Shown: positions 50,121 through 61,120 of the stretch, in pieces
How positions within the stretch are numbered: position 1 is the stretch's first letter
How the letters are laid out: every line of letters begins with the position of its first letter
Source of the DNA: Pseudorasbora parva
Lineage: Eukaryota > Chordata > Actinopteri > Cypriniformes > Gobionidae
DNA length: 64,000 bases
NCBI RefSeq assembly: GCF_024679245.1
Contig: NC_090178.1
Span: forward strand, 18,478,213-18,542,212
Reading direction: 5' to 3'
The notes under the pieces: model-generated
Told to the model about the DNA's origin: nothing
What the model saw: only the letters and a program-made list of their open reading frames with translations
Database searches by the model: none
Position numbers and translations under genes: made by a program

Positions 50121-51179
50121 CCAACAAAAAATGTTTACAGTGTAGACATTAAGAAATCATGTTAATTTAAAATACTTGTATCACTGACAACATTAGTCTG
50201 GCCAGGATATTGTCATTTAAAAGTTGTTGTTGCAGCCCTCAACTGATGTTGATGTTGACATGTGTTTTGGCCTGAAGCTCCGCCCTCCACCTATCTACCA
50301 ATCACGAAGTCAGTAGTGTTTCGGCATCTGGGTTGCCAGCTCTGCTCTAGTTACCACAGCTGCAGAAAACGTTCCTGCTGGATCCTGCACCCTATCTGGC
50401 AACCTCGAGTCAGGGGGGAGGGGGAAAGGGGATACACCGCTCTACAGTGATTTGAAAGTGATTGCAGTACCAGTTTGGCCACAATCTTACATACACTTGC
50501 TTTAAACAACCCACTGTGTGATCAGTGACACATTCTGTTTTCATTTTGATATTGTGGTAACAATTTTGATGTTTTAAAAAATAACTCTTAGTGTAAGAAC
50601 TTTTTAGATTAAAATATTTTCTCAGAGAGAGTACAGATACCTTTCAGTGCCTCAGATCTTATCAGTGAGGAAAAGTAATATTTTATACATAATTTTGTGT
50701 ATATTTTACATAGTTGTATGAAATAATTCCCCCAATTTAACGGTAAACAGAGTAACAGAAAGATAAAAGAATTGATGCAAGATTTATGGACACATTTTTT
50801 TAGATTAACGTTTTAGTTTTTTTTTTAAGAATTTAATGTTGTAGAATCAAGAAAATGACTATTTACGGCTTTTACAAATATATAAGAATTTATTGTCTAT
50901 AACACAATTACTGTAGAACAAATGTTGAACAGCATTTTTTAGAGAAAAAAACCTATGCCTTTAAGTATGAGCAACAGTAATAGTGAAGCTTAACTTGGCA
51001 AACACCGCTGATAATAAAAAGCAACACTTAGCAAGCCAGACTACTAGTTGCTAGATGCAAGTCAGAAAATGTCTTATTTTAATTTCTCTAAATATGCAAG
51101 TGTTTGCGTGCATGTGCGTGTGTTTTATAGAGAAAGAAGGAAAGGGGGGAGGAAGGGCTGAGTTATAGTGACAAGACTC

Positions 51180-51660
51180 TGTGCTTGTCTGTTGGAAACT
51201 GCTGCAGCTCATCTAATTGCATGTCTAGTCTGAATGATGGGGCACTTAATTCTTACACATTCCACACAATTGCTTTCCACTAACACAGGCCTTGGGAGAG
51301 AGAGACAGAGAGAGTGTGTGAGCAAACATGAGCATATGGTGAGATATGCAGGTATAAATAGGTTTCCCCAGCTATGGTCAAGGAGATTAAGCAGCAGCTT
51401 TAATGGACAGTGTTTCCATCCTGAGAAATGCAAAACCGTTGCATAAGTGAGGCGTTCCTGGCACCTCAACCTAAAGAACGGTTCAAGGACCCTCAGTGGG
51501 ACAACCCTGGACCTTCTTCTCCAACTTCAGCTGGGAGGAGTATACAGAGTCCAAGCTAATATATTCACCAGCCAAGATTAATTCATCCAAAGCACTTAAT
51601 TACGCTAATTGATCTTTATTAGCACCAATTAGAGTAGGACACTGGGGGGAAAACAAGGTC
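51180..51660. promoter_or_regulatory. Candidate conserved enhancer, homeodomain-site-rich
   Basis: Between 51555 and 51640 the sequence has at least seven TAAT/ATTA cores (GCTAATATATTC, GATTAATTC, CTTAATTACGCTAATTGATC, TATTAGCACCAATTAG). Upstream are GCTCATCTAATTGCATG and GCACTTAATTC. It is non-repetitive and lacks element ends. This is a strong CNE candidate by texture, and the regulatory role is inferred. Confidence 0.4.
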
Positions 51661-51923
51661 CTGATTCCTGTAGGCAGGGGAGGTGAGAAATAAGTTAAAA
51701 GGACAGACATGATAGCTAGGTTAAACATGGTCCACAAGCGGGGACTCATTTCTAAAGATGTACATTGAATGATCCTAAATGTGAACGTACAAAAATTTCA
51801 GAAATGTCCTATGAACAATTTATAAATGTCTATTTGCACAATGTTTTTTAAATCAAATTTTAATTCAATGTGAACTATCAACCAGAGACAGCCCACAAAT
51901 ATTCCTTATTAGTTCAGAAGGAC

Positions 51924-52240
51924 TTAAAGGGTTAGTTCACCCAAAAATTCTGTCATTAATTACTAACCATCATGTCGTTTGACACCCGTAAAACCTCCGT
52001 TCATCTTCGTAACACAAATGAAGATATTTGTGTTGAAATCCGATGTCTCAGAAAGGTCTTCATTGACACCAATGTAATTTCCTCTCTTAAGACCCATAAA
52101 AGGCACTAAAGACGTCGTTACAAAGCCCTTCTCACTAAAGTGGCGCTACAATAATTTTACAAAGCTTCGAACCGTTATGAATCAGCGTATCGATTAAGGA
52201 TTCGGATCACGTGTCAAACCGCCAAACTGATGAAATCTAT
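51924..52240 (+). mobile_element. MITE arm (TTAAAGGGTTAGTTCACCC family)
   Basis: It begins TTAAAGGGTTAGTTCACCC then AAAAATTCTGTCATTAATTA, the classic start of this cyprinid family. It continues through ACACAAATGAAGATATTTG. The second terminus is not seen, so the right limit is approximate. Confidence 0.6.
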
Positions 52241-52614
52241 TGGCGGGTGCACAATGTGCGTACACTCTGCTTATTACACACACAGGGACACGCAGCAGCA
52301 CACAAAATATTTTAAAATACTAAAAATAAAAGGATTCCTCTCTGGAGAAGTATTCAGTCTTCCCACACGACTGGCTTTTACAGAGAATGGGAGATGTGAC
52401 TCTGATTGGTTTATTGCATTTTAAGTCCAAAATACATCCATGACTAATTAAGAGACTAGGTACAACCATTTTGGACCATGCGCCTGGTGACCTGACCGTT
52501 TTTTTCCGTCATTAAACTAGCAAAAGTGGATTCGGACATGCCCTAAGAGCATCTGCGCCCTTGCGCTTCAGACCATGCACTCAGATCATTAAAATAGGGT
52601 CCTGTCAGTTTATC

Positions 52615-52733
<119 letters not shown>

Positions 52734-53259
52734 GAGAGTGCAAAACTTTTGCATTTTCCTTTATAAATCAAGATTAAGTACGTTGAACCAAAACATTTAG
52801 AGAAGTCATTTCTTGACAATTAAAAGTGTTACAGCCCACTGAATCATTCTTAATGCTGACAACAATGGAATCTCTTGGGAAAGAACTTTCAGGTGACTTA
52901 TTTTCTTCACAAAAAGGACGGTATACAAGAGGAATAGCAAAGCCATGTTTTAAGTGTGAAAATATGGCAAAAGTCACACAGTAATTGAACTGATTTTTTT
53001 GCTTGTTCACACTGGAACTAGCCTACCTACTGTAGCTAAAGCACAATCAAGCCAATTACCAGTTAATTTTGGATTTATAACAGCATCCAAAATGTTATGG
53101 TGTTGCTAGAGGAGTACAGTGAGTTCACACAGTAAAGTTCAGTGCTAGTAAAGCTCTTATATGTATTGGTGCTAAAGGCATGATGGAGATGAGCTTTATC
53201 AATGCTGTTCTGAGTTCACACACCACTGTGTGATGTCATACAAAAACTTGAAACAGAAG

Positions 53260-53550
53260 ATGCTACCCTCTTTTCATTCCCCGCTGGGCATTTTTTTAAC
53301 ATGACAATGATGATACGCATTCTCCCAAGTTGAAAAACCTTCTGTGGACCCCCAAACTTAACACTCTTGAGCACCTGTGGGATTCTGTAAAAAACGAGTT
53401 GAGCAACACTCCCCATTAAAGATCAAGGCATTTAAGGAGGTCATCATCCAGACAAGAGTTAAACAGGATGGATGTGACAATTTGTCATGAACTTAGAAGA
53501 ACACATACCAAGAAGGGTCAAAGCAGTATACTTAAAATGATGGAGGATTG
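53260..53550 (+). mobile_element. Very decayed Tc1-like transposase fragment
   Basis: Read on the + strand with frameshifts and stops, it gives pieces resembling LNTLEHLWDSVKNELSN, IKEVIIQTR and IPRRVKAV-like sequence near 53500-53530, the C-terminal part of a Tc1 catalytic domain. It is older and more diverged than the other copies. Confidence 0.5.
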
Positions 53551-54180
53551 TGACCCGTACTGGCAAAATGAGTCAGAATACGCACAGGGTAATTTCTAGC
53601 TACAGTCGAAACAAGTGAAAAATAGATTTTGGTCGATTTGGTCGAAAAGTTCATTAAGCCCTCATCTAGCGATCCCAATGCTCTAAATACCAATTAATCA
53701 TCTAAAAGTATTTGTAAATTGTCAATACAGTCCCTGTATTTGTATATTACATTATATTTGTATAGTATTATACAGTGCACAATCACAATATACACATATA
53801 CACAGAATTACAGTCATTAAAAATATCTGTCTTGCATGGTGAGTATTTTCTGTTATGTCTTATGTGAATGGGGAAAAACATTTGATGTGTAACATTATGA
53901 AGCATCTGTGTGGGACAGTCGGTCTTAATATAGGCTGTCTGTTTCATTAATGTTAATTAAACAATTGTGGTATCGGGGGGGAGTATACATTTTTCGTATT
54001 TGTTCAGAGAGTGTGTACTCATTTATGCTGTGCACTTTTCGCAACGGAACTGCTATGTGCGGGGCTAAATGCTCTTGTATGTGCGTACCCTACATATGAT
54101 GTTTTTTTGGCCAGCTGAGAACTTGTAAAGAGCTTATAAACCTTGCTTATAAGTCAAAACAGGAATCTTTCTGTCTCTCT

Positions 54181-54214
54181 CACACACACGCGCACACACA
54201 CACACACACACACA
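54181..54214. repeat. (CA)n microsatellite
   Basis: A short CA tract with CG interruptions. Confidence 0.9.
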
Positions 54215-54388
54215 AATGGATATCTGCTGTGATGAGATGTGGTTCTAATGCCAGTAAACTGTACTGTGATGGGCAGACTTGCGACTATGACGAGAAAAAA
54301 GTTAAACCGGTATGTTTGAGAAATCTGTCCATTTTAGGGTTACATCTTGACATCTTATCCTGTTTTTGGTTGGTTTACATGTCTTTGG

Positions 54389-55099
54389 TAGCCTGACAAG
54401 CCAGACCCACATCAAGATCTCAAACTCACCATAGACAGGGCTCAATCCGAGGGGCGGGATAAACGGTTGTCTTTCAAACTCCCTCTGAGTTTGAACATAT
54501 CTTCCCTTCACAACACATCTTCAGTGCCGTTCTTTGTGCTTTTCTCAGAGAAAAGCTTAACTCCAAGTGTTCCTGAGTCGCGGTCAAAGCTGATTCGAAA
54601 GACCGCCGTTCGCTAGTTTCTGTGTTTACTAGAAGCACGCAAACGCAACTCGGCCATCTTCATTATGGCCCCGCCCACCGACTCTATACACAATGTGATT
54701 GGCCCGGCAAGAGTTAGGGGAATACAGCTCAGAAGGGTATTGAGAGTTGCTAGACGACACTCGCGGGCAGATTAAATTTGATGCCGCTAGGGTGCGTCTA
54801 GATTTCTAGGCTAGTTCTTTGTTCTTTTCTCAGAGAAAAGCTTAACTCCAAGTCTTCCAGAGTTGCGGTCAAAGCTGATTTGAAAGGCTGCCGTTTGCCA
54901 GTTTCTGTGTTTACTGGAAGCAGGCACGCGCAACTTGGCCGTCATTTTGTTAAGCCCCGCCTACCGACTCTATACACAATGTGATTGGCCCGACCAGAGT
55001 TTGGCGTTTACAGCTCAGAAGTGTATTGAGAGTTGCTAGACGACACTCGCGGGCAGATCAGATTTGCTTCCGCTAGGGTGCGTCTAGATTTCTAGGCTA
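54389..55099 (-). mobile_element. Composite copy of the helicase-bearing element with 9-bp target duplication
   Basis: The outer ends are TAGCCTGACAAGCCAGAC and, on the other strand, TAGCCTAGAAATCTAGAC. TGTCTTTGG occurs exactly on both sides (54380-54388 and 55100-55108), a perfect 9-bp direct repeat. Inside, the terminal 290 bp (from TTTTCTCAGAGAAAAGCTTA to CTAGATTTCTAGGCTA) is present twice in tandem (to 54813 and to 55099). Both units encode, on the minus strand and with decay, the segment before the Walker A motif seen at 34315-34659; the Walker A itself is deleted. Confidence 0.7.
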
Positions 55100-55149
55100 T
55101 GTCTTTGGTCCATGTTGCACTGATATTTTATTATAAACGCATTAAAGTT

Positions 55150-55591
55150 CATTTGGGAGCGGACTGAGACCCTTCTTTTCAGCGTTCTCGTTCCGCTTGT
55201 TTGGTGAGCACCAGGGTTTGGATGGCAGCGTTCAGACTTATTCAAATGAACCGCACTAACAGAGCAATCGCACCAGGCTTTGTTTTAATTGAAACAAACC
55301 TGCCTATTGTGTGTATTTAACACACACCTTAAAATACCGTCATATGCATGTTATGCACGTAAAATGAGTGCATTTATCCCAGCACACAGCATTGTTTTGG
55401 ATGCTTGGTAAGTCTCAAAACAGGTAATACATCATAAAAGCCAACCATTCAGGCTGTGAATGTATCCCTATGCTTTTAGGTTTGGTTTCTTTAGGTTCAG
55501 TGATAAAAATTCCAATCTTAGCGGATCAGGACTAAATGTTTTTTCTTGTCCAGACCAAACAAACCGAACTACAAGTGTGAGCGCACCCTAA
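55150..55591. mobile_element. Probable hAT-type MITE, right end clear
   Basis: The right terminus, read in reverse, is TAGGGTGCGCTCACACTTG then TAGTTCGGTTTGTTTGGTC, a terminal phrase I know from fish hAT-like MITEs. A left partner near 55160 (GGAGCGGACTGAGACC, CTTGTTTGGTGAGC) is weak. Confidence 0.45.
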
Positions 55592-55834
55592 ATCTCCTAT
55601 AGGACAACACAAACAGGACTCGGACAACACATTATTGGTCTGCCTTCAACCTGAATATTATCTTGTCTACTAGCATATATTATTGTTTTATATATATATT
55701 TTTATTTTGTTTTAAATGACTTTATGTGCAAACAACATCCCTTTCTCCCTGACTAAGCATATTATTATCCCTCACACAGGCTCTCTCTCTCTTTTTGTCT
55801 GCATAAAAAAAGGCTTATGGAAAATAATAAATTA

Positions 55835-55960
55835 TCCGTGGCTGCATTAACAGGGATGTAAATCGTTCGGCAATTATGTTTTAATAGCCTTTTAAGAGAA
55901 TGAGTAATTGGGGGTGACATTACTGGGGTTGATTACACTAACCCATCTCATTCACTCTCT
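55835..55960. promoter_or_regulatory. Candidate conserved non-coding element
   Basis: Compact non-repetitive sequence with AATAAATTATCCGTGGC, TGCATTAACAGGGATG, GGCAATTATGTTTTAATAGC and GAGTAATTGGGGG. Its high density of homeodomain cores suggests an enhancer. This is inferred. Confidence 0.3.
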
Positions 55961-57239
55961 GTCAGGCCGCTGGTCAGCGTGTGTGTGTGTGTGTGTGCAT
56001 GACGCTGTGGTGTTGTTGTGTGTAACCTCTGACTCACAGTCAGTCCATAGCCATGTTAGAGCCGGTCTAGAAATGTTCAAGACGTATTTACACTTGGCGA
56101 CCGTGATTTTGCCAAGCAAGTTCCTGCAATGTTCTTGGATCAACATATTTTACGGGTATTATCAATTTCCCTAAAATCGAACAGAAATGACAGTTGAATA
56201 ACACTGAAGTAAAAGCAGCTAACCCTGGTTGTAAGCCTAAACTTGACAAACTCTAAAATTGTCTCTCAATTGATTGGAATGTTGTTCCAGGACCAACAAG
56301 AATATGTTGTACATGGTGAAATCACATTCTCCATTTACACTCTCACACCCTCGCGAATCTACACTGGAGCCCTGACTGATGAGAAGAAACATGCTCGCTG
56401 CAGGGGAGAGAGAATAAGAGACAGAGCGCAATGATGAAAGGAGGTTAGAGGAGTACGAAGGCTAGTTCATTTACTTTACATTACTCGTTCACTTTTTAGT
56501 TTGTGCTTAAATTGAATGTGCTTGAGTCATGGGCTAGTGGTTTGCAGATGCACTCTAAATCTGGTTTGTCTCTCCTCTGCTCTCCTCATTTCTCTAAATA
56601 AATGTCAAAAAGGCTAAAAAAAATATACTACTAAAACCAAAAATTGGACACCTTAGTGAACCATTAGGCAAGGCTCCACCCACATGTAGTAGCATCATGA
56701 ATGAAAGTGTGTAGCTAATAGTGACACTTGATTTATGCCACTTACAGTAATTAAGTCTTATTTGTGAAAAATATTCTGCTTCAGATTTAGCTTCCTTGTA
56801 TTGCAAAAATGGCGCTATAGTCACATTTCATTGGTGCTATCCATAAATACATTGTCCATAAAATGTCAAGCACAATTGCAGGTAGACTACTTTATAAAAG
56901 TCCCTGTAACTCATAATGTAATAAACCACATATAATGCAAAACTGCACATAATATAGTATTATGTTATTATTGTAATAAAATGTTCATAATGTAATACAT
57001 TTTGTAATACAATACATAATTTAATACTTTTGTAACACAAGTTTTTACATTATGTGTAGTTGTTATATTACGAGTTGGTACAGGCCCTCAAAGTGTTAAA
57101 ACCAGGTTATAATATATTCTGAAATATTATTCTTTAAGAGTCAACAAATCGTAATGGTTTTTTAATATTCATTGTATCAGTAATTTTCTGATAGAGCCTT
57201 TTTTGTTGTTTTAGTAGTTTTAAGAGACCACACGGGCCA

Positions 57240-57370
57240 GCCTTCGCTCCTCAAATATTAATGAGCCTTGGCCAGCCATGACCCTGACGCCAGTTCACCA
57301 CTGTTCCCTTGTTGGACAACCCCTTTTGATAGATACTGACCACTGCAGACCGGGAACAACCCCACAAGCC
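57240..57370. repeat. Unclassified dispersed repeat-like piece
   Basis: Phrases CCCTGACGCCAGTTCACCAC, TGATAGATACTGACCACTGC and AGACCGGGAACAACCCCAC resemble a dispersed repeat I have seen in fish and frog genomes, but I cannot name the family. It precedes the Tc1-like A element. Confidence 0.35.
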
Positions 57371-57374
57371 AATT

Positions 57375-58897
57375 TTGGAGTTCTCCCACTTGGAAATCAT
57401 TTTTTGTATGATATAGCTGCAAATAATATTTGAACACCTGAGAAAATCAATGTTAATATTTGGTACAGTAGCCTTTGTTTGCAATTACAGAGGTCAAACG
57501 TTTCCTATAATAATAATAATAATAATTCGTTACATTTATATAGCGCTTTTCTAGGCACTCAAATTACTTTACATAGAAGGGGGAATCTCCTCAACCACCA
57601 CCAATGTGCAGCATCCACCTGGATGATGCGACGGCAGCCATATTGCGCCAGAACGCTCACCACACACCAGCTTATGGTGGAGAGGAGACCAAGTGATGAA
57701 GCCAATCAGGATAGGGGCAAGATTAGGAGGCCATGATGGACAGGGGCCAATGGGCAAATTTGGCCAGGATGCCGGGGTTACACCCCTACTCTTTATCGAA
57801 GGACATACTGGGATTTTTAATGACCACAGAGAGTCGGGACCTCGGTTTAACGTCTCATCTGAAAGACGGTGCTCTTTGACAGTACAGTGTCCCCATATAC
57901 TGGGGTGTTAGGACCCAAACAGACCACAGGGTGAGCACCCCCTGCTGGCCTCACTAACACCTCTCCCAGCAGCTACCTGGTTTTCCCAGTTCGTCTTCCA
58001 ACCAGGTACTGGCCAGGCTCAGCCCTGCTTAGCTTCAGTGGGAAGTTATTTATAGTTTTTCACCAGGTTTGCACACACTACATGAGTGATTTTGGCCCAC
58101 TCCTCCACACAGATCTTTTTTAGATCAGTCAGGTTTCTGGCCTGTCGCTGAGAAACACAGAGTTTGAGCTCCCTCCAAAGATTATCTATTGGGTTTAGGT
58201 CTGGAGCCTGGCTAGACCACGCCAGAACCTTTATATGCTTCTTACAGAGCCACTCCTTGGTTATCCTGGCTGTGTGCTTCAGGTCATTGTCATGATGGAA
58301 GACCCAGCCTCGACCCATTCTCAATGCTCTAACTGAGGGAAGGAGGTGGTTCCCCAAAATCTTGCAATACATGGCCCCGGTCATCCTCTCCTTAATACAG
58401 TGCAGTCACCCTGTCCCATGTGCAGAAAACCCTGCTACCATGTGCTACCACCCCATGCTTCACAGTAGGGATGGTGTTCTTGGGACGGTACTCATCATTC
58501 TTCTTCTTCCAAACACGTTTAGTGGAATTATGACCAAAAAATTAATCTGACCACATGACTTTCTCCCATGATTCCTCTGGATCATCCAAATGGTCATTGG
58601 CAAACTTAAGATGGGCCTGGATATATGCTGGTTTAAGCAGGTGAACCTTCCCTGCCATGCATGATTTTAAACGTCTTAGTGTATTACCAACAGTAATCTT
58701 GGAAACAGTGGTCCCAGCTCTTTTCAGGTCATTGACCAGAACTGTGTAGTTCTGGACTGATTTCTCATCTTTCTAGGATCACTGAGAACCCATGAGGTGA
58801 GATCTTGCATGGAGCTCCAGTCAGAGGAAGATTGAGAGTCATGTTTAGCTTCTTCCATTTTCTAATGATTGCTTCAACAGTGGATCTTTTTTCGCCA
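57375..58897 (-). mobile_element. Tc1-like transposon A, interrupted and truncated
   Basis: The left end lies near 57378 (TTCTCCCACTTGGAAATC and ATTTGAACACCTGAGAAAA). The body resumes after the 5S-SINE insertion at 58046 and runs to 58897. The minus-strand frame 58046-58384 encodes [18 protein letters not shown] (second Asp) and [15 protein letters not shown]. The expected Glu of DD34E reads Asp here, 34 residues after the second Asp. The sequence upstream of the catalytic domain has further stops and indels. The HTH end is lost where the next element begins at 58899. Inactive. Confidence 0.82.
57505..58045 (-). mobile_element. 5S-rRNA-derived SINE (SINE3-like) inserted in Tc1-like A
   Basis: On the minus strand the head, from about 58045, reads CTTCCCACTGAAGCTAAGCA then GGGCTGAGCCTGGCCAGTAC, matching the internal promoter region of vertebrate 5S rRNA (GGAAGCTAAGCAGGG...CCTGGTTAGTAC...GGGAGACC). 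The first part of 5S is missing, so the copy is 5' truncated. A body of about 430 bp follows, ending in TATATAAATGTAACG and an ATT-repeat tail near 57509-57527. This matches the SINE3 type known from zebrafish. TATA on both sides may be the remains of the target duplication. Confidence 0.7.
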
Positions 58898-58898
58898 A

Positions 58899-59485
58899 CA
58901 CACTCACCAAAAGATTATTAGGAACACCATACTAATACTGTGTCAATCCCCCCTTCCCCTTCAGAACTGCCTTAATTCTACGTGGCATTGATTCAAAAGG
59001 TGCTGAAAGCATTCTTTAGAATGTTGGCCCATATTGATAGGATAGCATCTTGCAGTTGATGGAGATTTGTGGGATGCACATCCAGGGCACGAAGCTCTCG
59101 TTCCACCACATTCCAAAGATGCGCTATTGGGTTGAGATCTGGTGACTGTGGGGGCAATTTTAGTAGAGTGAATTCACTGTCATGTTTAAGAAACTAATTT
59201 GAAATTATTCAAGCTTTGTGAAATGGTGCATAATCCAGCTGGAAGTAGCCATCAGAGGATGGGTACATGGTGGTCATAAAGGGTTGGACATGGTCAGAAA
59301 CAATGCTCAGGTAGGCCGTGGCATTTAAACAATGCCCAATTGGCACTAAGGGGGCTAAAGTGTGCCAAGAAAACATCCCCCACACCATTGCACCACTACC
59401 ATCACCAACCTGAACAGTGGTAACAAGGCATGATGGATCCATGATCTCATTCTGTTCACGACAAATTCTGACTCTACCATCTGGA
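58899..59485 (-). mobile_element. Tc1-like transposon B family, truncated copy
   Basis: It starts with the terminal repeat CACTCACCAAAAGATTATTA and carries, on the minus strand, the C-terminal half of the same transposase as at 39603-40811: PSCLVTTVQ, VMVWGMFSWHTL, FQLDYAPFH (where QQDN is expected, so the second Asp context is mutated) and decayed PIEHLW near 59120. It ends abruptly near 59485 at the G-run element copy. Inactive. Confidence 0.8.
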
Positions 59486-59539
59486 TGAACAGGGTATTTC
59501 TGAATTCACACAATTCTTTGTAAAAGATTTGTAAAAGAA

Positions 59540-60051
59540 AGTGGAGACCGTGGAGATCGTGGAGATCCACTTTTGCGACACGACTGAAGCGTGATGTTTT
59601 GAAGCTTCCGGTCATTTCTGCGTTCAAATCGGTTCAAATGCAGCGCTGCCTTCCCGGAATGCTGTGCTGAAGCATTGAAGTCGCTTGATGTCACCCATAG
59701 GAATAAAGTGGAGCGCGGCGCGACCATAGATCTGCACCTGAGAGCAGTGTTTATGGGCGTTGTGCATTTGGTCTCTCGCTCTAGTCACGCGCACGCGCAC
59801 CCTTCCGCGAGAAAAGCCGGTACGGCCCATACAAGGACCTTCCGCTCTATCGACATTAAGCGGACCCATAGTCGAAAAAAACTCTCCGGAACTTGTGAGA
59901 AACCGGAAGGAGTATTTTTGACACAGAAATACTCCATCAAACGTCCAACTTAGTTTTTGAAACTTTGTCTATGTTTAGGATGGGAATCCAAGTCTTTAAC
60001 AGTGTAAAAAGCTCAGTATGCATGAAACAGCATTTCACCCCCCCTTTGAAA
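59540..60051 (-). mobile_element. Partial copy of the G-run element, inverted
   Basis: The minus strand begins TTTCAAAGGGGGGGTGAAAT and shares long stretches with 48838-49250, including ACTCCTTCCGGTTTCTCAC, ATAGGTGACATCAAGCGAC-like sequence and GCAGCGCTGCATTTGAACCG. It lacks the right part. It adds about 90 bp at the end (TTAAAGACTTGGATTCCCAT region) that is missing from the 48.8-kb copy. The left limit (59485-59545) is uncertain. Confidence 0.65.
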
Positions 60052-60960
60052 TATTGCTGTAGTAAAGACATGTATGACCAAGTGCAGCATGTTCCTGGAT
60101 CAACATCTGTGCTGATCCTAGAGCAACATTATAATCAGCTAATCAGAGGGACCAATTTACAGTTCATGTCAAGCTTTGGTATGGTGCTTCTGTATCAGTG
60201 TTATTCACCTACCATTTCTCTCTGATTTTAGGGATAACTTATGGCTAGGATTAGGTTTAGGACAGGAATAGTAGGACACTTTTTTTTCGACAGGAATGTT
60301 GTTCCAGGAATGCATCTAACTCTGCAAAATCAGGATGTGCATTAGGGCAATATTAGATGTAGCCTGAAGAGAAACATTTGGGATTAAGAATTACTGGTTG
60401 TGATTTTCAGACTATATTCTTCAATATTCTTCTTCAAATCGATGGTTTTACTGTTAACTTGGATAGCTCTGAAAATATACACTTTAAAATACGTTTTATT
60501 TTAAATTATCAAGGACCCCCTAGAACCCTCTTGCAAACCCATGTTTGAAAAATGCTTTTATAGATTTTGATTCATCCTGTGACAAATGAGTTTGGCTCAA
60601 TTGTGCTCAGATTCAGAGAAATTGTGATAAATGATAAGTGAGTCAAAACCAGCCATTTCTATCTGTGACTGTGTTACCATGTTTTGCAAAGGAAATTGAT
60701 CCTAGACTGAGGTGAAAAATCCCTTTCTGGGTAATGTTTCTATTTACTAGACAATCCTTATTATGCCATCATTTTATGGCCAGTTATTTACATTAAAAAG
60801 AAGCAGGCGCTAATTTTATTAACATATAATCAGTATTTGGCTTGTAATGTGATATTTTTAAGCACCTGCCCATAATGTTCTTTGAACAGGCAAAGCAAGT
60901 CGGCTGATTGTCCTTCAGTGCTGTAACACACATTTACCATCTCTTGCTCTTCCTGTGTTG
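60052..60960. other. Intergenic DNA with weak repeat resemblance
   Basis: GTTCCTGGATCAACATCTG at 60090 and GGAATGTTGTTCCAGG near 60293 recur in related form at 56120 and 56275, which suggests a shared old MITE of uncertain limits. Otherwise nothing is identified. Confidence 0.35.
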
Positions 60961-61120
60961 TATTGGTTTTGCTCTTTGCTAGAGCTGCTGTGCTCCAAGA
61001 ATGCAGCGTTTTACTGGATCAAAAATTTACGAGCAATTAAAAGGCAGGCGACGCGGGGCATCCATCAGCAGTGCGTGCCGCTGCCAGGCAAGGTGAAGGG
61101 GTGACAGTAAAGCACACGCT
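60960..61120. promoter_or_regulatory. Candidate conserved non-coding element
   Basis: Compact, GC-balanced, non-repetitive sequence (GAATGCAGCGTTTTACTGG, TTTACGAGCAATTAAAAGGC, GCATCCATCAGCAGTGC) between AT-rich flanks. There is no open frame of note. The enhancer role is inferred. Confidence 0.3.

Larger units (their letters stand above)
48724..50144. mobile_element. Outer MITE (TACACTGTAAA ends) split by a later insertion
   Basis: TACACTGTAAAAAAAATATT at the left and AATGTTTACAGTGTA at the right are inverted, and inner phrases AGTTGG and CCAAC also pair. The G-run element occupies the centre, so this is an older MITE interrupted by a younger one. Confidence 0.5.

Noticed and set aside
57970..58045. 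5S rRNA gene candidate
   Set aside because: Only the 3' half of 5S is present, with several mismatches, and it is the head of a SINE.
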